In this document: positions 8,336 through 16,965 of the stretch, one piece after another
Numbering within the stretch: the first letter of the stretch is position 1
Layout: each line of letters begins with the position of its first letter
Origin: Metallosphaera yellowstonensis MK1
Lineage (GTDB): Archaea; Thermoproteota; Thermoprotei_A; Sulfolobales; Sulfolobaceae
Direction: 5' to 3'
NCBI RefSeq assembly: GCF_000243315.1
Contig: NZ_JH597761.1
Coordinates: 110,604 to 147,839 of the forward strand
DNA: 37,236 nucleotides
Position numbers and translations under genes: made by a program
The notes under the pieces: generated by a model
Told to the model about the DNA's origin: nothing
What the model saw: the letters and a program-made list of their open reading frames with translations, nothing else
The model's database searches: none

Positions 8336-8736
8336 GGAGACCCCAGTGGGGAGAAGGCGAGTCACACGTCTCCTTGACCCTGGAGAGATCCTTCACTTTC
8401 ACTGCGTCTAGCAAGAAGTTTGTGGAGAGCTCCATAACCCGTAGAGGGCTCCATGTGATGTTGGGGTGGCTAGCTAATTATTTATTTTCTCCCTCTTCCC
8501 TTACACGCATGGCCAAGGAACTACGAACCTACACGATCCTCAAGGGGATAGCCAACAACTTGAGTCAGCCCTTCATCTCCTTCACCGCAGTCTCCTCTGG
8601 GATCCTCGGTGAGTACCTGGGTCTCATAAGCTCTGCCTCAACTTTCTTCACTGCCCTGGCCCAGTTCATCTCCGCACTGCTCCGCACCAGGGCTAAGTCC
8701 CTACTGCTGTGGGCTGAATCCTTTTTCCCGTTAATA

Positions 8737-9775
8737 TGCTTTGTGGGCCACTTCAGAATTATACAAAAATTTATAAATAATATATCGAGTATTACCCATG
8801 GGAAAGAGTGAGTACAAGAGGGATTGGCACAAGTACGACGAGAACGTCATAACGAGATACGAGCTAATGTTCCCCTTCTACGTCTTCCAACACTGGTGGG
8901 AATTACTAGCAGAGGAGAATAGGGATGCCAAGAAAACCTACAAGGCGCCAAAGGAGTTCAACGAGTTCCTAGCGTTCCTGCACTTGTTCCTACCCTACAG
9001 GGCAATGGAAGGGGTATTGAGAGCACTGGAGGGACTGAAGATCGTCCCGACAAGCCTAGACTACTCGACAATATGGGAAAGGGTGAGGAACATGGACATA
9101 ACGTTCCCGGAGGCAAACGACGAGCTAGAAGTAGCAGACGCGACGGGGATGAGCACAACAAGGGGAGGACAATACGTCGTTGCAAAGTGGGGTAAAACTA
9201 GGGACTCAAAATTCCTCAAGATAGAGATAGTAATGGATAAGGACGAGCTCAACGTGATAGACGCTGAGGTGACTAGCGACGAGGTCGAGACTGCAGTCAA
9301 GACTAAGGACTTACAAGACAGGGGAAGAAGGTCAGGAAGTTTTACGGGGATAAGGCTTACGACGCCAACGAGGTTTACAATACTGGGGTTGAGGTCGTCC
9401 CACCTGGGGAGAACGCCTCCACTAGACGCGGTCATCCCGCTAGGCTGTGAGGGAGTTCAAGGAGTTGGGTTACGATCGTTGGAGGGAGGAGAGGGGTTAC
9501 GGTGTTAGGTGGTTGGTTGAGTCCCTGTTCTCTGCCGTGAAGCGCACCTTTGGTGAATCTGTTGGGGCTACAAGTTTTCTAGGGCAAGTGGTTGAGGCTA
9601 AGCTCAAGTTCTGGGCCTACGCGTGGATGATGTACATGGCTAATTCTGTAGTCGGTAGAGCTCCGGGTGTTAGGATGTGAGCTTGCGAATAACGTTGAAA
9701 TAAATATTAATTACTGAAAAATTCTCAGTGTATTATATCACGCTTATGAAATAAATTGAAGTGACCCACAAAGCA
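8737..9775 (+). mobile_element. IS5-family-like insertion sequence, 1039 bp
   Basis: The terminal inverted repeats are TGCTTTGTGGGCCACTTCA at the left and its near-complement ending at 9775. They are flanked by a perfect 9-bp target duplication, CCGTTAATA (8728-8736 and 9776-9784). The interior encodes a DDE transposase with two frameshifts. The same tip is found at 164 and in the 129-bp MITE at 26706-26834. It resembles the Sulfolobus ISC1058 type, though I cannot confirm the exact name. Confidence 0.88.
8798..9680 (+). pseudogene. IS5-like transposase, frameshifted
   Basis: Frame one (from 8798) gives the N-terminal helical part and the first catalytic Asp in VADATGMSTTRGGQYVVAKWG. Near 9328 the sense shifts to the frame reading KKVRKFYGDKAYDANEV, which holds the second catalytic Asp. 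A second shift near 9446 leads to the C-terminal piece with RWLVESLFSAVKRTFGE, the catalytic Glu region. All three DDE residues survive but in different frames, so the copy is probably immobile unless supplied in trans. Confidence 0.85.
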
Positions 9776-10935
9776 CCGTTAATAGAAATCTTTTTATATC
9801 TGTTTATAACGAATTTTCGTTGATAAATAATGATCTCTCACACCGATGTGGGCTATGCCCAAAAGGGTGGGAGTGATTGCAGAGATGTGAGCCCCGTGCC
9901 GTTGGGCTCGAAGGAGTCCCATGACCCACCTACCGCAAGTAGGTGGTTGAGGGCTAAGTCCCTACACTCGATCATGAATGAACATAAAATGATTGAAATG
10001 AAAGTGTAGGGACAAACGGTAACTTTGTCTCCGGGGTGTCCTGGATAGTCCTAGCCCTCATACCTTTCCAAGGACCCCTGTACACCTTAACTTACTTCAC
10101 CGCTGAGCTAGGACTGGGCATCTCGCTGATGGGATGGAACCTGATCATGGAAAGGTTGAGTGCGACTGCCAGAGGAGTGACGTTGTCCCAATACACGGTC
10201 TACTCCACCCTCGGTCAACTGGTGTCCACGTTGCTGGCGGGAATATTCGTGGGGAGTTCCACCTCGTTAATAAGGATACCCTTCGCCCTGACTGGGGCGA
10301 TAACCCTCTCCTGTGCCTTCCTTGGGCAGAGGACGGACGTGGACGTTGAAGATCCAGCCAGGAGACCCAGGGTTTCGAGGAAGTTACTGAGGTTCTTCCT
10401 CATCTCCTTCCTGTTCACCGTGGTCTGGTCCTTCGCCTGGCCCCTCTTCCCCATGGCCCAGGTCTACATATTCCACATGACCTACTTCAACGTCGCAGTG
10501 ATAAGCGTGATAGGGGGAATCTCGACGCTATTCCTAAGGAACAGGGTGGGGAGACTCGTGGACAGGAACAGGAGGTTCTCCATGTTCCTGGGAAGGATAT
10601 TGTTGGCCACCTTTCCGCTGGCCTACGCCCTCGCACCTAACATTTTCGTGATATATGCTGTCGAGCCAGTGGCCGGCCTCACGTCGCTCCTGGGCTCCAC
10701 AGCCTACGTCAGCTACCTCTACGACTCCTCCACCAAGGAGGACGTGAAGATGAGTTTGGGCGTCTACTCCTTGGTACAGGGACTAGGGGCAGTGGTAGGA
10801 TCCTTGATATCGAGCGCCATATTCATGGGGGTAGAACCCATACTGGGACTGGAGAGGGGAGTGGAGTACCTCCTCTTGACCTCGGCCGTGCTGAGGATCA
10901 TGACCTCTTTCGGCTACCTGAAACTCAAGGTGTGA

Positions 10936-11086
10936 ACTTCTCGGCTCGCTTCAACTCGTTGAGTCCTGCTTCACGTTGCGGGGTTCACGGTTAGGGGTCA
11001 AGGCCTCATGGGTATACTCGTTTATCCTCATCCCTTTTCACATAGGAGGCTATCTTGCCTCCCGGCGGGACGATCCCCCCCCCCCC
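10936..11086. other. intergenic, ending in a run of 12 C
   Basis: No ORF or RNA gene recognised. A homopolymer of 12 C (about 11075-11086) marks the junction with a truncated IS copy. The full IS copy has only a short G run (CTCTGGGGG) at the corresponding position, so the tract expanded here or is an assembly artefact. Confidence 0.4.
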
Positions 11087-11352
11087 GAGGGATAACCTGA
11101 ACCCCCTCAGGAACCTGTACCTGGCGTACCTGGGGGAGGTCCTCTCCTCCTCCAGGACCCTCCTCTCCATCTCATTCATTTAATGGCGCGTCCTCCCCAA
11201 CTACCTCAAGGAGGAGCGCGGTCACCACGTGATTGTACACCTCATGGTATGGCCTAGCGCTCGTCCCCTTTTCATGTACTAATGTAGGATGAATTAAGTC
11301 ACTTTCATTCTATAGAAACAAATAGAAATGGCAAAGGAGCCCTGAATCGCCC
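11087..11352 (-). mobile_element. truncated IS256-like element (left end only)
   Basis: On the minus strand this begins with the terminal repeat GGGCGATTCAGGGCTCC (ending at 11352) and follows the first ~300 bp of the element at 21357-22512 with small deletions. It includes the start of the transposase gene (the GGGGACGAGCGCTAGG region). It stops at the poly-C tract, and no right end is present. It is a non-functional relic. Confidence 0.8.
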
Positions 11353-11436
11353 AGTAACGAAACTTGCTGTTCATACTTTCATTCAAGTCATATCATTTGA
11401 GCATAGAACTTTTTATCTATGATTCTATCTTTAAAT

Positions 11437-11793
11437 ATGGCAAAATGGTTTGAGAAGAGTGACAAGGATAAGGAAGTCGCATATCTTCTGCTGGAGAAGG
11501 GCTATTATCCTGAAGCTTGCTTTCACTCCGAGATGGCCGTAGAGCTGAAATTGAAAGGAATTTTAGTAGAGGCCTCAGGCGCTATTATTTACACTCATTC
11601 TATAAAGAGATTGTTAAAGGAGGTGGAGAAGGTTAAGAAAATTAATTTGAGTGATAAAATATTGGATTGTGCAGATTACTTATCTTTTATATACTTAGGC
11701 TCTAGGTATCCAGAGGAAGAAATTATTGAATTAGGAAGGAGTGAGGGTGAGAAGTGTGTCAGATGCATGGAAGAAATACTATCTATTCTCTGA
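11437..11793 (+). CDS. HEPN-domain protein (partner of MNT nucleotidyltransferase)
   Basis: About 118 aa from ATG 11437. ATG 11419 is also in frame, but a TATA box (CTTTTTATC, about 11409-11417) lies 25 bp before 11437. The all-helical sequence with YYPEACFHSEMAVELKLKGIL, THSIKRLLKE and GSRYPEEE fits HEPN domains. The catalytic RX4-6H motif of toxic HEPN RNases is not evident, so it may act as the non-nuclease member of the pair. The gene overlaps the following nucleotidyltransferase gene by about 50 bp. The AT-rich composition contrasts with both flanks and suggests transfer. Confidence 0.8.
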   Translation: MAKWFEKSDKDKEVAYLLLEKGYYPEACFHSEMAVELKLKGILVEASGAIIYTHSIKRLLKEVEKVKKINLSDKILDCADYLSFIYLGSRYPEEEIIELGRSEGEKCVRCMEEILSIL

Positions 11794-12166
11794 CCTTTTA
11801 CAGATTTACAAGGAAGAGGAAGAACAGTTCAAGGACTATGTTAATTTCCTATGCAGTAAAAATTTCACTGTGATATTATTCGGTTCCAGGGCAAGAGGAG
11901 ATTTCAAAATATACAGTGATTACGACCTTTTAGTCATAGGGAAAGATCTTCCGAAATTTCCTCCCACTGATGCAATACAACTCCACTTTTATAAAAAAGA
12001 AAAGGTTGATAAAGAGATAGAGGAATTTAATACAGTGATAATAGATGCCTTTTATGAAGGTAAATTATTATGCGATAAGCTGAATATTTATGAGGAAAAG
12101 AGGAGGAAAGTATTAGAGAGAATTAGAGGATTGAAACGCGTTAAGGATGGATGGATAAGGGAGTAA
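11741..12166 (+). CDS. minimal nucleotidyltransferase (MNT)
   Basis: A 141-aa protein of the DNA polymerase beta-like nucleotidyltransferase fold. The signature is ILFGSRARGD (about residues 47-56) followed by SDYDLLV, i.e. GSx10DxD with two metal-binding aspartates. In HEPN/MNT modules this enzyme usually neutralises the HEPN partner by adding AMP. The GTG start at 11741 overlaps the HEPN gene; GTG 11747 and GTG 11756 are equally possible and shorten the overlap. Confidence 0.82.
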   Translation: MRVRSVSDAWKKYYLFSDLLQIYKEEEEQFKDYVNFLCSKNFTVILFGSRARGDFKIYSDYDLLVIGKDLPKFPPTDAIQLHFYKKEKVDKEIEEFNTVIIDAFYEGKLLCDKLNIYEEKRRKVLERIRGLKRVKDGWIRE

Positions 12167-12308
12167 AGGAGATTGTGTTAAGTTGATCTGCTCTTTCACA
12201 ACATTCAAAGTTAGCAGTTATTAAGAATTATTTGTGGAAGTAACAAAACCTTCCCACACCTCCTCCAGGATTAGGCTTACATGGTGTGGGCCCGAAACTA
12301 CCCAGAGG

Positions 12309-12842
12309 TCACTCCACCTGGACGACAGCCCACCTCTCGTTCAGGGACTCTCCGCGCCTCAATACCTTAAAGTTGGACAGCACTCTCTCCCACTCCTCCC
12401 TCGAGAGTCCCCGTGGATCCCTGCCCTTGAACCTCGTCACCGACAAGTACGCCTTTCCTCCTTTGCGAAGAACCCTCCTCAACTCCCGGACTGCCCCCTC
12501 ATGGTCCAGGAGACAGCACAGAACCAGGTTGGAGAACACGAAGTCCAGGCTCCCGTCCCTAAGGGGGAGGAAGGAGGCCGAGGATTGGAAGACCAAAAGG
12601 TCCTCATCCCTCCCCTTCATCCTCTCCAGGGCCCTGATGTCGGGGTCGGTGATCAGTAGAACCCCATCCCCCTTGAGTTTGGACAGTGCTGGGACGAAGT
12701 ATCCGGGCCCGGACCCGAGATCCATGATCCTCCCTCCCTGTTGTACGAACTGGGAGAACCTGGACACTACCTTTCCCCTGGGATTCACCAGCGAGCGTAT
12801 CGGGTTGTTCAGGATTATCGGGTGGATGTATCTGTCGTTCAC
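12309..12842 (-). CDS. class I SAM-dependent methyltransferase
   Basis: A 177-aa protein. Motif I is IMDLGSGPGYFVPAL (about residues 38-52), the acidic end of strand 2 is in ITDPD, and motif IV is FVFSNLVLCCLL with RVLRKGGKAYLSVTR as motif VI. This is the UbiE/SAM-methyltransferase type 11 pattern. The substrate (quinone, lipid, small molecule or protein) cannot be read from the sequence. It is a single gene, divergent from the phosphatase/Ppx operon. Confidence 0.85.
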   Translation of the reverse strand: MNDRYIHPIILNNPIRSLVNPRGKVVSRFSQFVQQGGRIMDLGSGPGYFVPALSKLKGDGVLLITDPDIRALERMKGRDEDLLVFQSSASFLPLRDGSLDFVFSNLVLCCLLDHEGAVRELRRVLRKGGKAYLSVTRFKGRDPRGLSREEWERVLSNFKVLRRGESLNERWAVVQVE

Positions 12843-13007
12843 GTGCTTAGGAGGGAGTTGAGGCTATTTAACTTTTGTAACACTACTTTATGGATCACTT
12901 CAAATTTGCCCGAGGTTCCTCAACGGTCTCAACCAACCTGAGCTACGGGAACTCAGCGGAGTCAGGATAAGCGATGAACGCGCCCACGGGGCACGGTAAC
13001 GATCAAG

Positions 13008-13015
13008 CTTTTATG
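13008..13015 (+). promoter_or_regulatory. TATA box of the polyphosphate-related operon
   Basis: CTTTTATG lies 25 bp before ATG 13037 and favours that start over ATG 12974. All five following genes abut or overlap, so this is probably the single promoter. Confidence 0.5.
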
Positions 13016-13036
13016 CTCCCCTTCAATCTCACCCTC

Positions 13037-13510
13037 ATGACAACAATAGTGATCGTGAGACACGGCGAGGCCGAGCCCGAGGCCCCCGGAGTAGAGGACG
13101 ATAAGAGGGCCCTCGTGAAGAAGGGCCAGAAGCAGATGAGGAGGGTGGCCTCCTTCCTGGAGGAGATGGGCCTGGAGCCTGACGTAGTCCTCTCCAGTCC
13201 GATGCTCAGGGCCGTCCAATCAGCTGAGACCATCCTGGACGAGATGGGGCTGGAGGAACTCAAGGTGGAGACCCTGGATGAGTTGCTCCCCAACTCCGAC
13301 CCTTCTCCCCTGGTGGCCAAGCTCAAGGAACACCAGGGAGTCGCCCTGGTCGTGGGTCACATGCCCTCCCTCTCAGCCCTCGTGAAGGCTCTAACGGGAT
13401 CGGAAGTGGACGTAAAGAAGGGAGGAGTGGTGGTGGTGGAGCACGACCCCCTGGAGAACAGGACAAGCCTGGAGTTGTTGCTCAACCAGAAGGTGCTGAA
13501 GCTGATCTGA
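13037..13510 (+). CDS. histidine phosphatase (SixA-like)
   Basis: About 157 aa. The phosphohistidine-forming motif VRHGEAEPE is near residue 8, SSPMLRAVQSAE at about 55-66 gives the conserved Arg, and VVGHMPSL at about 110-117 holds the second active-site histidine. The short length fits the SixA branch, which removes phosphate from phosphohistidine proteins, but other small phosphomonoesters are possible substrates. ATG 12974 would add a 21-residue leader without homology. The next gene starts immediately after the stop. Confidence 0.85.
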   Translation: MTTIVIVRHGEAEPEAPGVEDDKRALVKKGQKQMRRVASFLEEMGLEPDVVLSSPMLRAVQSAETILDEMGLEELKVETLDELLPNSDPSPLVAKLKEHQGVALVVGHMPSLSALVKALTGSEVDVKKGGVVVVEHDPLENRTSLELLLNQKVLKLI

Positions 13511-14773
13511 ATGCCCTTCACTGCCGTGGTTGACCTAGGCTACAACTCCGTCAGGCTATCTCTATATCAGAGGTTCTCTCCCAACACCTTCAGGCTCCTG
13601 GGGAGCATAAAGAGGTTCGTGAGGTTGGGGGAGGGAGTGGACGAGGGCAAGCCCATAAGGGACGAGAAGGTGAAGCTGGCCGTCTCAGTGATGGGGGAGT
13701 TCAGGGAGGTTCTGAGGAGGAGGGGAGTGGACGAGGTCATCCCAGTGGGGACGAGTGCCTTCAGGTACGCCAGTAACGGGGAGGAGGTAGCCCAGGAGCT
13801 CTCCAGGGCACTGGGGAGGGAGGTGAAGATCATCTCGGGGGAGGACGAGGGGAGGTTGGCGGCACTCAGTGCGGTGAACTCCCTACCCATCTCCGAGGCG
13901 TTGGTTTTCGAGTTGGGCGGGGGGTCCCTCGAGGTGGTCTACGTCAGCAACAGGGAGTTGGAGAAGGTCTTTCACTTCCCCCTGGGAGGTCTTAGGCTCT
14001 CCAAGGCCTTCAGGGACCAGGGAGAGATCAGGAGGGAGATAAGGAACTACCTCTACTCCCTCCCCTCCAGGTTTCCCCCCGTCCTCGTGGGCTCAGGGGG
14101 GAACGTAAGGTCAATGGGAAGGTACGCCATGAAGATGAGAGGTCTGTCCTTCAACCACGTTCACGGTTTTAAGCTGGCCGTGGGTGAGGTGAACAAGATG
14201 GTCAAGAGGTTCTGGTCCCTCCCTCCTGAGGAGTTGGCCAAACTCCCGGGGATGGGGAAGGAGAGGGCCGTGACCATCCCGGCAGCCTCCCTGGTGGTGG
14301 AGGAGCTAGTGAACATGACCAACCCACAGTACATCTTCATCTCTGAAATGGGAATGAGGGAGGGGAAACTCATGAGTAAGGAGATGAACTCTACGGAGGA
14401 GATGAGGGACTCCTGGGTCGACGCCTTCACCAGGGGGTTCAACGTGGAGCCTCCCTGGGACGTGAAGCTGGAGGGAGAGAAGAGGACCGGGTCTACCTGG
14501 GCAGGTTACGCCTCCCTCCTGTCCCAGGTGATCATGTGGACCGGGAGGAGGAATCCCTTCAGGGAGTGCTTCGACATCCTACAGGAGGTACTCTTCCCCG
14601 GGTTCACCCAGGTGGAGATAGGACTCGTGGCCGGCATATGTAGGGCGGCGTCGGGCAAGGTGAAGGGAGAAGAACTCAGGAGGTTGGGAGTGGACATGGA
14701 CAAGGGGAGACTAAGGGAGACCGGGGAGGTAGTGAGGAAGTTGATTCAGGAGAACCCGCTGGGTGGTCACTGA
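13511..14773 (+). CDS. ppx: Ppx/GppA exopolyphosphatase-like phosphatase
   Basis: A 420-aa protein of the ASKHA (sugar kinase/actin) fold. [15 protein letters not shown] (residues 6-20) is the first phosphate-binding loop, [11 protein letters not shown] (about 78-88) is typical of Ppx/GppA, and [14 protein letters not shown] (about 136-149) is the second phosphate loop. The C-terminal 110 residues add a helical domain. The expected role is stepwise hydrolysis of inorganic polyphosphate (or pppGpp in bacteria, unlikely in archaea). Co-location with a CHAD protein, a polyphosphate-binding domain, supports the polyphosphate reading. It shares one base with the next start codon (TGATG). Confidence 0.88.
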   Translation: MPFTAVVDLGYNSVRLSLYQRFSPNTFRLLGSIKRFVRLGEGVDEGKPIRDEKVKLAVSVMGEFREVLRRRGVDEVIPVGTSAFRYASNGEEVAQELSRALGREVKIISGEDEGRLAALSAVNSLPISEALVFELGGGSLEVVYVSNRELEKVFHFPLGGLRLSKAFRDQGEIRREIRNYLYSLPSRFPPVLVGSGGNVRSMGRYAMKMRGLSFNHVHGFKLAVGEVNKMVKRFWSLPPEELAKLPGMGKERAVTIPAASLVVEELVNMTNPQYIFISEMGMREGKLMSKEMNSTEEMRDSWVDAFTRGFNVEPPWDVKLEGEKRTGSTWAGYASLLSQVIMWTGRRNPFRECFDILQEVLFPGFTQVEIGLVAGICRAASGKVKGEELRRLGVDMDKGRLRETGEVVRKLIQENPLGGH

Positions 14774-15396
14774 TGCTCATAGCCTTCGAGGGGATAGATG
14801 GTTCAGGCAAGTCGAGCCAGGCCAGGCTCCTGAGGGACTGGCTATCCATGAGGGGTGACGCCTACCTGACCGAGTGGAACTCCTCGGAGTGGATCCACGA
14901 GGTCATCAAGGAGGCCAAGAAGAAGAACGCCCTGACCCCGCTCACCTTCAGCTTAATACACGCAACAGACTTCGCGGACAGGTACGAGAGGTTCATACAC
15001 CCCATGATCTCCTCGGGTTTCCACGTGGTGTCAGACAGGTACATATACACGGCTTACGCCAGGGATACGGTCAGGGGTGTGGACCTGAAGTGGGTGAAGG
15101 AACTGTACTCCTTCGCCGTGAGGCCCACGATCACCTTCTTCATAAGGGTCACCCCCCAGGTTGCACTGGCCAGGCTCAAGGCTGGGAGGAAGACGGTCAA
15201 ACCAGCGGAGGCAGGGGCGGACGTGTTCCCAGGGCTGGACCCGGAGGAGGGCTTCCTCAAGTATCAAGGTCTACTCCTGGAGGTATACGATAGGTTAGCC
15301 ACGGAGGAGGGGTTCGTGGTACTGGACGGAGAGAGGACACCCAGGGAGGTACAGATCGAGATAAGGAGGAGGGTAGGTGAGTTACTTGGTGGGTAA
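14773..15396 (+). CDS. tmk: thymidylate kinase family protein
   Basis: A 207-aa P-loop kinase (dTMP + ATP to dTDP). The P-loop [11 protein letters not shown] is at residues 4-14, the DRY motif ([13 protein letters not shown]) at about 83-95, and a lid region [15 protein letters not shown] at about 133-147. Length and motifs are normal. The location between ppx and a degenerate paralogue is unusual for a nucleotide-synthesis gene. Activity on another nucleotide or on a polyphosphate-linked reaction cannot be excluded. Confidence 0.85.
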   Translation: MLIAFEGIDGSGKSSQARLLRDWLSMRGDAYLTEWNSSEWIHEVIKEAKKKNALTPLTFSLIHATDFADRYERFIHPMISSGFHVVSDRYIYTAYARDTVRGVDLKWVKELYSFAVRPTITFFIRVTPQVALARLKAGRKTVKPAEAGADVFPGLDPEEGFLKYQGLLLEVYDRLATEEGFVVLDGERTPREVQIEIRRRVGELLGG

Positions 15397-16024
15397 GATA
15401 GTCGCGGTGGAGGGCGTAGAGGGCTCGGGGAGAACACTACACGCCGAGGGGATAAGGACTTACCTAGAGGAACAGGGCTACGGAGTTATAACCTTCGGGT
15501 TGGGTATGTCCAAGTTACTGGGCGAGGCCATAGCCAGGAAGAAGAGGGACGTGGTGTTTCAGAGGAGGACCCTGTTCCTAGCCTACGTGACCGACCTGGC
15601 GGACCAAGTCGAGAACCTGGTCAAACCGGCCGTGGAGTCTGGGTTCGTTGCGTTAGCCGACGGGTACGTTCTGACCCTGATGGCGTGGGGCCTGACCAGG
15701 GGACTGGAGAGGAACTGGATGGAGGGGGTGTTGAGGGCACTGCCGAGGCCTGAACTGACCCTAGCCCTAATCGCCCCGCCAGAGGAAATAATGAAGAGGA
15801 TCATAAGGAAGAAGGGAGTACTTGACCCCTTGAGCTCGGGAGTCGACCTCTGTGTGAACGGAGATCTGTACCAGGGGTTCAGGCAATACCTGGAGAGGTA
15901 TCTGAATAACATGAGGTCCCTCGCCTCGGACAAGGGAGGAGTCACCGTGGACACCGGGAGGGACTTCAAGGTGGTACAGGAGGAGATCAACTCACTGGTG
16001 GGGGGAGACCTAGGTGAGGCCTGA
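15377..16024 (+). CDS. thymidylate-kinase paralogue with altered active site (probable pseudokinase)
   Basis: A 215-aa protein that aligns with the preceding Tmk over its whole length. The P-loop reads [15 protein letters not shown], so the ATP-binding lysine is arginine. The DRY/DRH motif reads [13 protein letters not shown], so the substrate-binding arginine is glycine. Loss of both residues while the frame stays open argues for a retained non-catalytic or altered function, for example as a regulatory partner of Tmk. It starts with GTG 15377 inside the end of tmk (20-bp overlap); the in-frame TTG 15386 and GTG 15389 are alternatives. Its end overlaps the CHAD gene by 11 bp. Confidence 0.8.
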   Translation: MSYLVGKIVAVEGVEGSGRTLHAEGIRTYLEEQGYGVITFGLGMSKLLGEAIARKKRDVVFQRRTLFLAYVTDLADQVENLVKPAVESGFVALADGYVLTLMAWGLTRGLERNWMEGVLRALPRPELTLALIAPPEEIMKRIIRKKGVLDPLSSGVDLCVNGDLYQGFRQYLERYLNNMRSLASDKGGVTVDTGRDFKVVQEEINSLVGGDLGEA

Positions 16025-16646
16025 GGAGTACGCCAACACCCACCTCATGGAGTTCCGCAGGCTCACGGGGAGGAGCGAGGAGGAAGTTCACGACGCCAGG
16101 GTGGAGATAAGGAAGTACGTTGTGGTGGGGAGGGCACTCTACCGACTTCACGGAGACTGGGAGTCCCTGGACAGGGCCTCCAGGATAGCTCGCACTCTGG
16201 GCAAGGTCAGGGACGTGGATGTGTCTGGCTGCCCTGGGGACAGGGACAGGTTGCTCTATAGTGTTGAAGTCATGAGGGATCACGTGATGCCATTCCCTAG
16301 GTTACTGGGCTCGAGACTACTGGTGATGGAGAGCCTGGTCAGGGAGTACAGGTCCGTCCTCGCGGAGGAAGAATTCCACTCCCTCAGGAAGAGGCTGAGG
16401 AGGACGAGGATACTCGTGGAGAGCCTAGAGATGGACTCGGAGGAGATAAAGGAGTTAGTAAGGAGGATGGGGGACCTGAGGGACCAATGGCTCAGGTCCA
16501 GGTGTTCCGGAGAGGAATTTCAGATAGGCGGAGAGGTCACGAGGGAGTTCAAGGAGCAGGGGGTACAGATACTAAGAGACCTGTTGAGCTCAGGTCACGA
16601 GTTCCATCACTTGAGGAAGGTCTTGCAGTCAGGACAAGTCCTCTAG
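16014..16646 (+). CDS. CHAD-domain protein
   Basis: A 210-aa all-helical protein with the paired histidine/arginine helices of CHAD: EVHDARVEIRKYV, LGKVRDVDV, EFHSLRKRLRRTR, RMGDLRDQW and EFHHLRK. The many conserved basic residues form the polyphosphate-binding surface known from CHAD structures. There is no CYTH partner, so it is a stand-alone CHAD. The GTG start lies inside the preceding gene, so translation is coupled. It is last in the operon with ppx and probably anchors polyphosphate for processing or localises the complex to granules. Confidence 0.85.
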   Translation: MRPEEYANTHLMEFRRLTGRSEEEVHDARVEIRKYVVVGRALYRLHGDWESLDRASRIARTLGKVRDVDVSGCPGDRDRLLYSVEVMRDHVMPFPRLLGSRLLVMESLVREYRSVLAEEEFHSLRKRLRRTRILVESLEMDSEEIKELVRRMGDLRDQWLRSRCSGEEFQIGGEVTREFKEQGVQILRDLLSSGHEFHHLRKVLQSGQVL

Positions 16647-16731
16647 ACGCAGAGTTCCCTGCTGGCCTCAGCTGAGGGAACTCAGGACCTTAATCAAGGG
16701 GACTTTCCCTGGATATCGGGACTTAATTAAG

Positions 16732-16906
16732 ACAGCAGTTACGGGACTTTAACGACTTTAACGTAACTTAAAGATTTTCATCAGCCCCGGCGATCAGTTT
16801 GAACGACGCTCGAGAACCTCAGGAACGCCTCCACGCTCCTCAGGTTCAGCTCCCCCACCAGCTCCTTGACGACGTTGTGACGGTGAAGATCGTGAGGTAG
16901 CTTTCT
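16732..16906 (-). mobile_element. truncated end of the CAGCAGTTAT transposon
   Basis: This is an inverted copy of the last ~165 bp of the element at 18794-19859. It has the same terminal repeat (ACAGCAGTTA), the same CTTAAAGATTTTCATCAGCCC stretch and the 3' end of the transposase gene. A short duplication (GACTTTAAC) distinguishes it. It breaks off inside the vapC gene at about 16906. Confidence 0.75.
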
Positions 16907-16965
16907 CCTAAATCCGATCCTTCTAAAACCTCAACTAGTACTCCAGTATCAACTACTACCCTCAT
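16907..16965 (-). pseudogene. vapC: vapC (PIN toxin) start, cut off by transposon fragment
   Basis: ATG 16965 begins MRVVVDTGVLVEVLEGSD, the N-terminal strand of a PIN domain with its first metal-binding Asp. It overlaps the 3' end of the vapB gene, as is normal for VapBC pairs. After about 20 codons the sequence becomes the truncated transposon. The toxin is therefore absent. Confidence 0.7.

Larger units (their letters stand above)
8707..10017 (+). mobile_element. 263-bp hairpin-rich element, copy B, carrying an IS5-like insertion
   Basis: Same sequence as copy A (3363-3625) in opposite orientation. It is present as 8707-8736 and 9785-10017, with the IS5-like element and its target duplication between. 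After subtraction both copies have the same length (263-265 bp). The hairpin CCACCTAC/GTAGGTGG lies at about 9926-9946 and the 11-bp stem at 9958-9968 with 10003-10013. It inserted between codons 66 and 67 of the MFS gene without a target duplication. A 16-base stretch of its interior (9950-9965) is identical to MFS sequence 8689-8704, just before the insertion point. Confidence 0.7.
8509..10935 (+). pseudogene. MFS transporter gene split by nested mobile elements
   Basis: The 5' part (8509-8706, 66 codons) begins MAKELRTYTILKGIANN. The 3' part (10018-10935, 305 codons plus stop) begins GNFVSGVSWIVLALIPF and contains several hydrophobic membrane helices, an internal charged loop, and LFLRNRVGRLVDRNRR, the cytoplasmic loop motif of the major facilitator superfamily. 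Both segments are exact multiples of three, so precise removal of the 263-bp element and its IS5-like passenger would restore a ~371-aa MFS permease. The substrate cannot be predicted. A TATA-like TTATTTATTT (about 8478-8487) sits 25-30 bp before the ATG. As it stands no full transporter can be made. Confidence 0.85.

Noticed and set aside
11075-11086. Run of 12 C as a phase-variation tract
   Set aside because: It lies at the broken edge of a dead IS fragment and not in or before an intact gene, so a regulatory role is unlikely; it may be a sequencing artefact.
15583-15990. 135-aa minus-strand ORF opposite the Tmk paralogue
   Set aside because: Ser/Thr/Pro-rich antisense shadow typical of GC-rich coding DNA; the plus-strand frame is clearly the homologue of Tmk.
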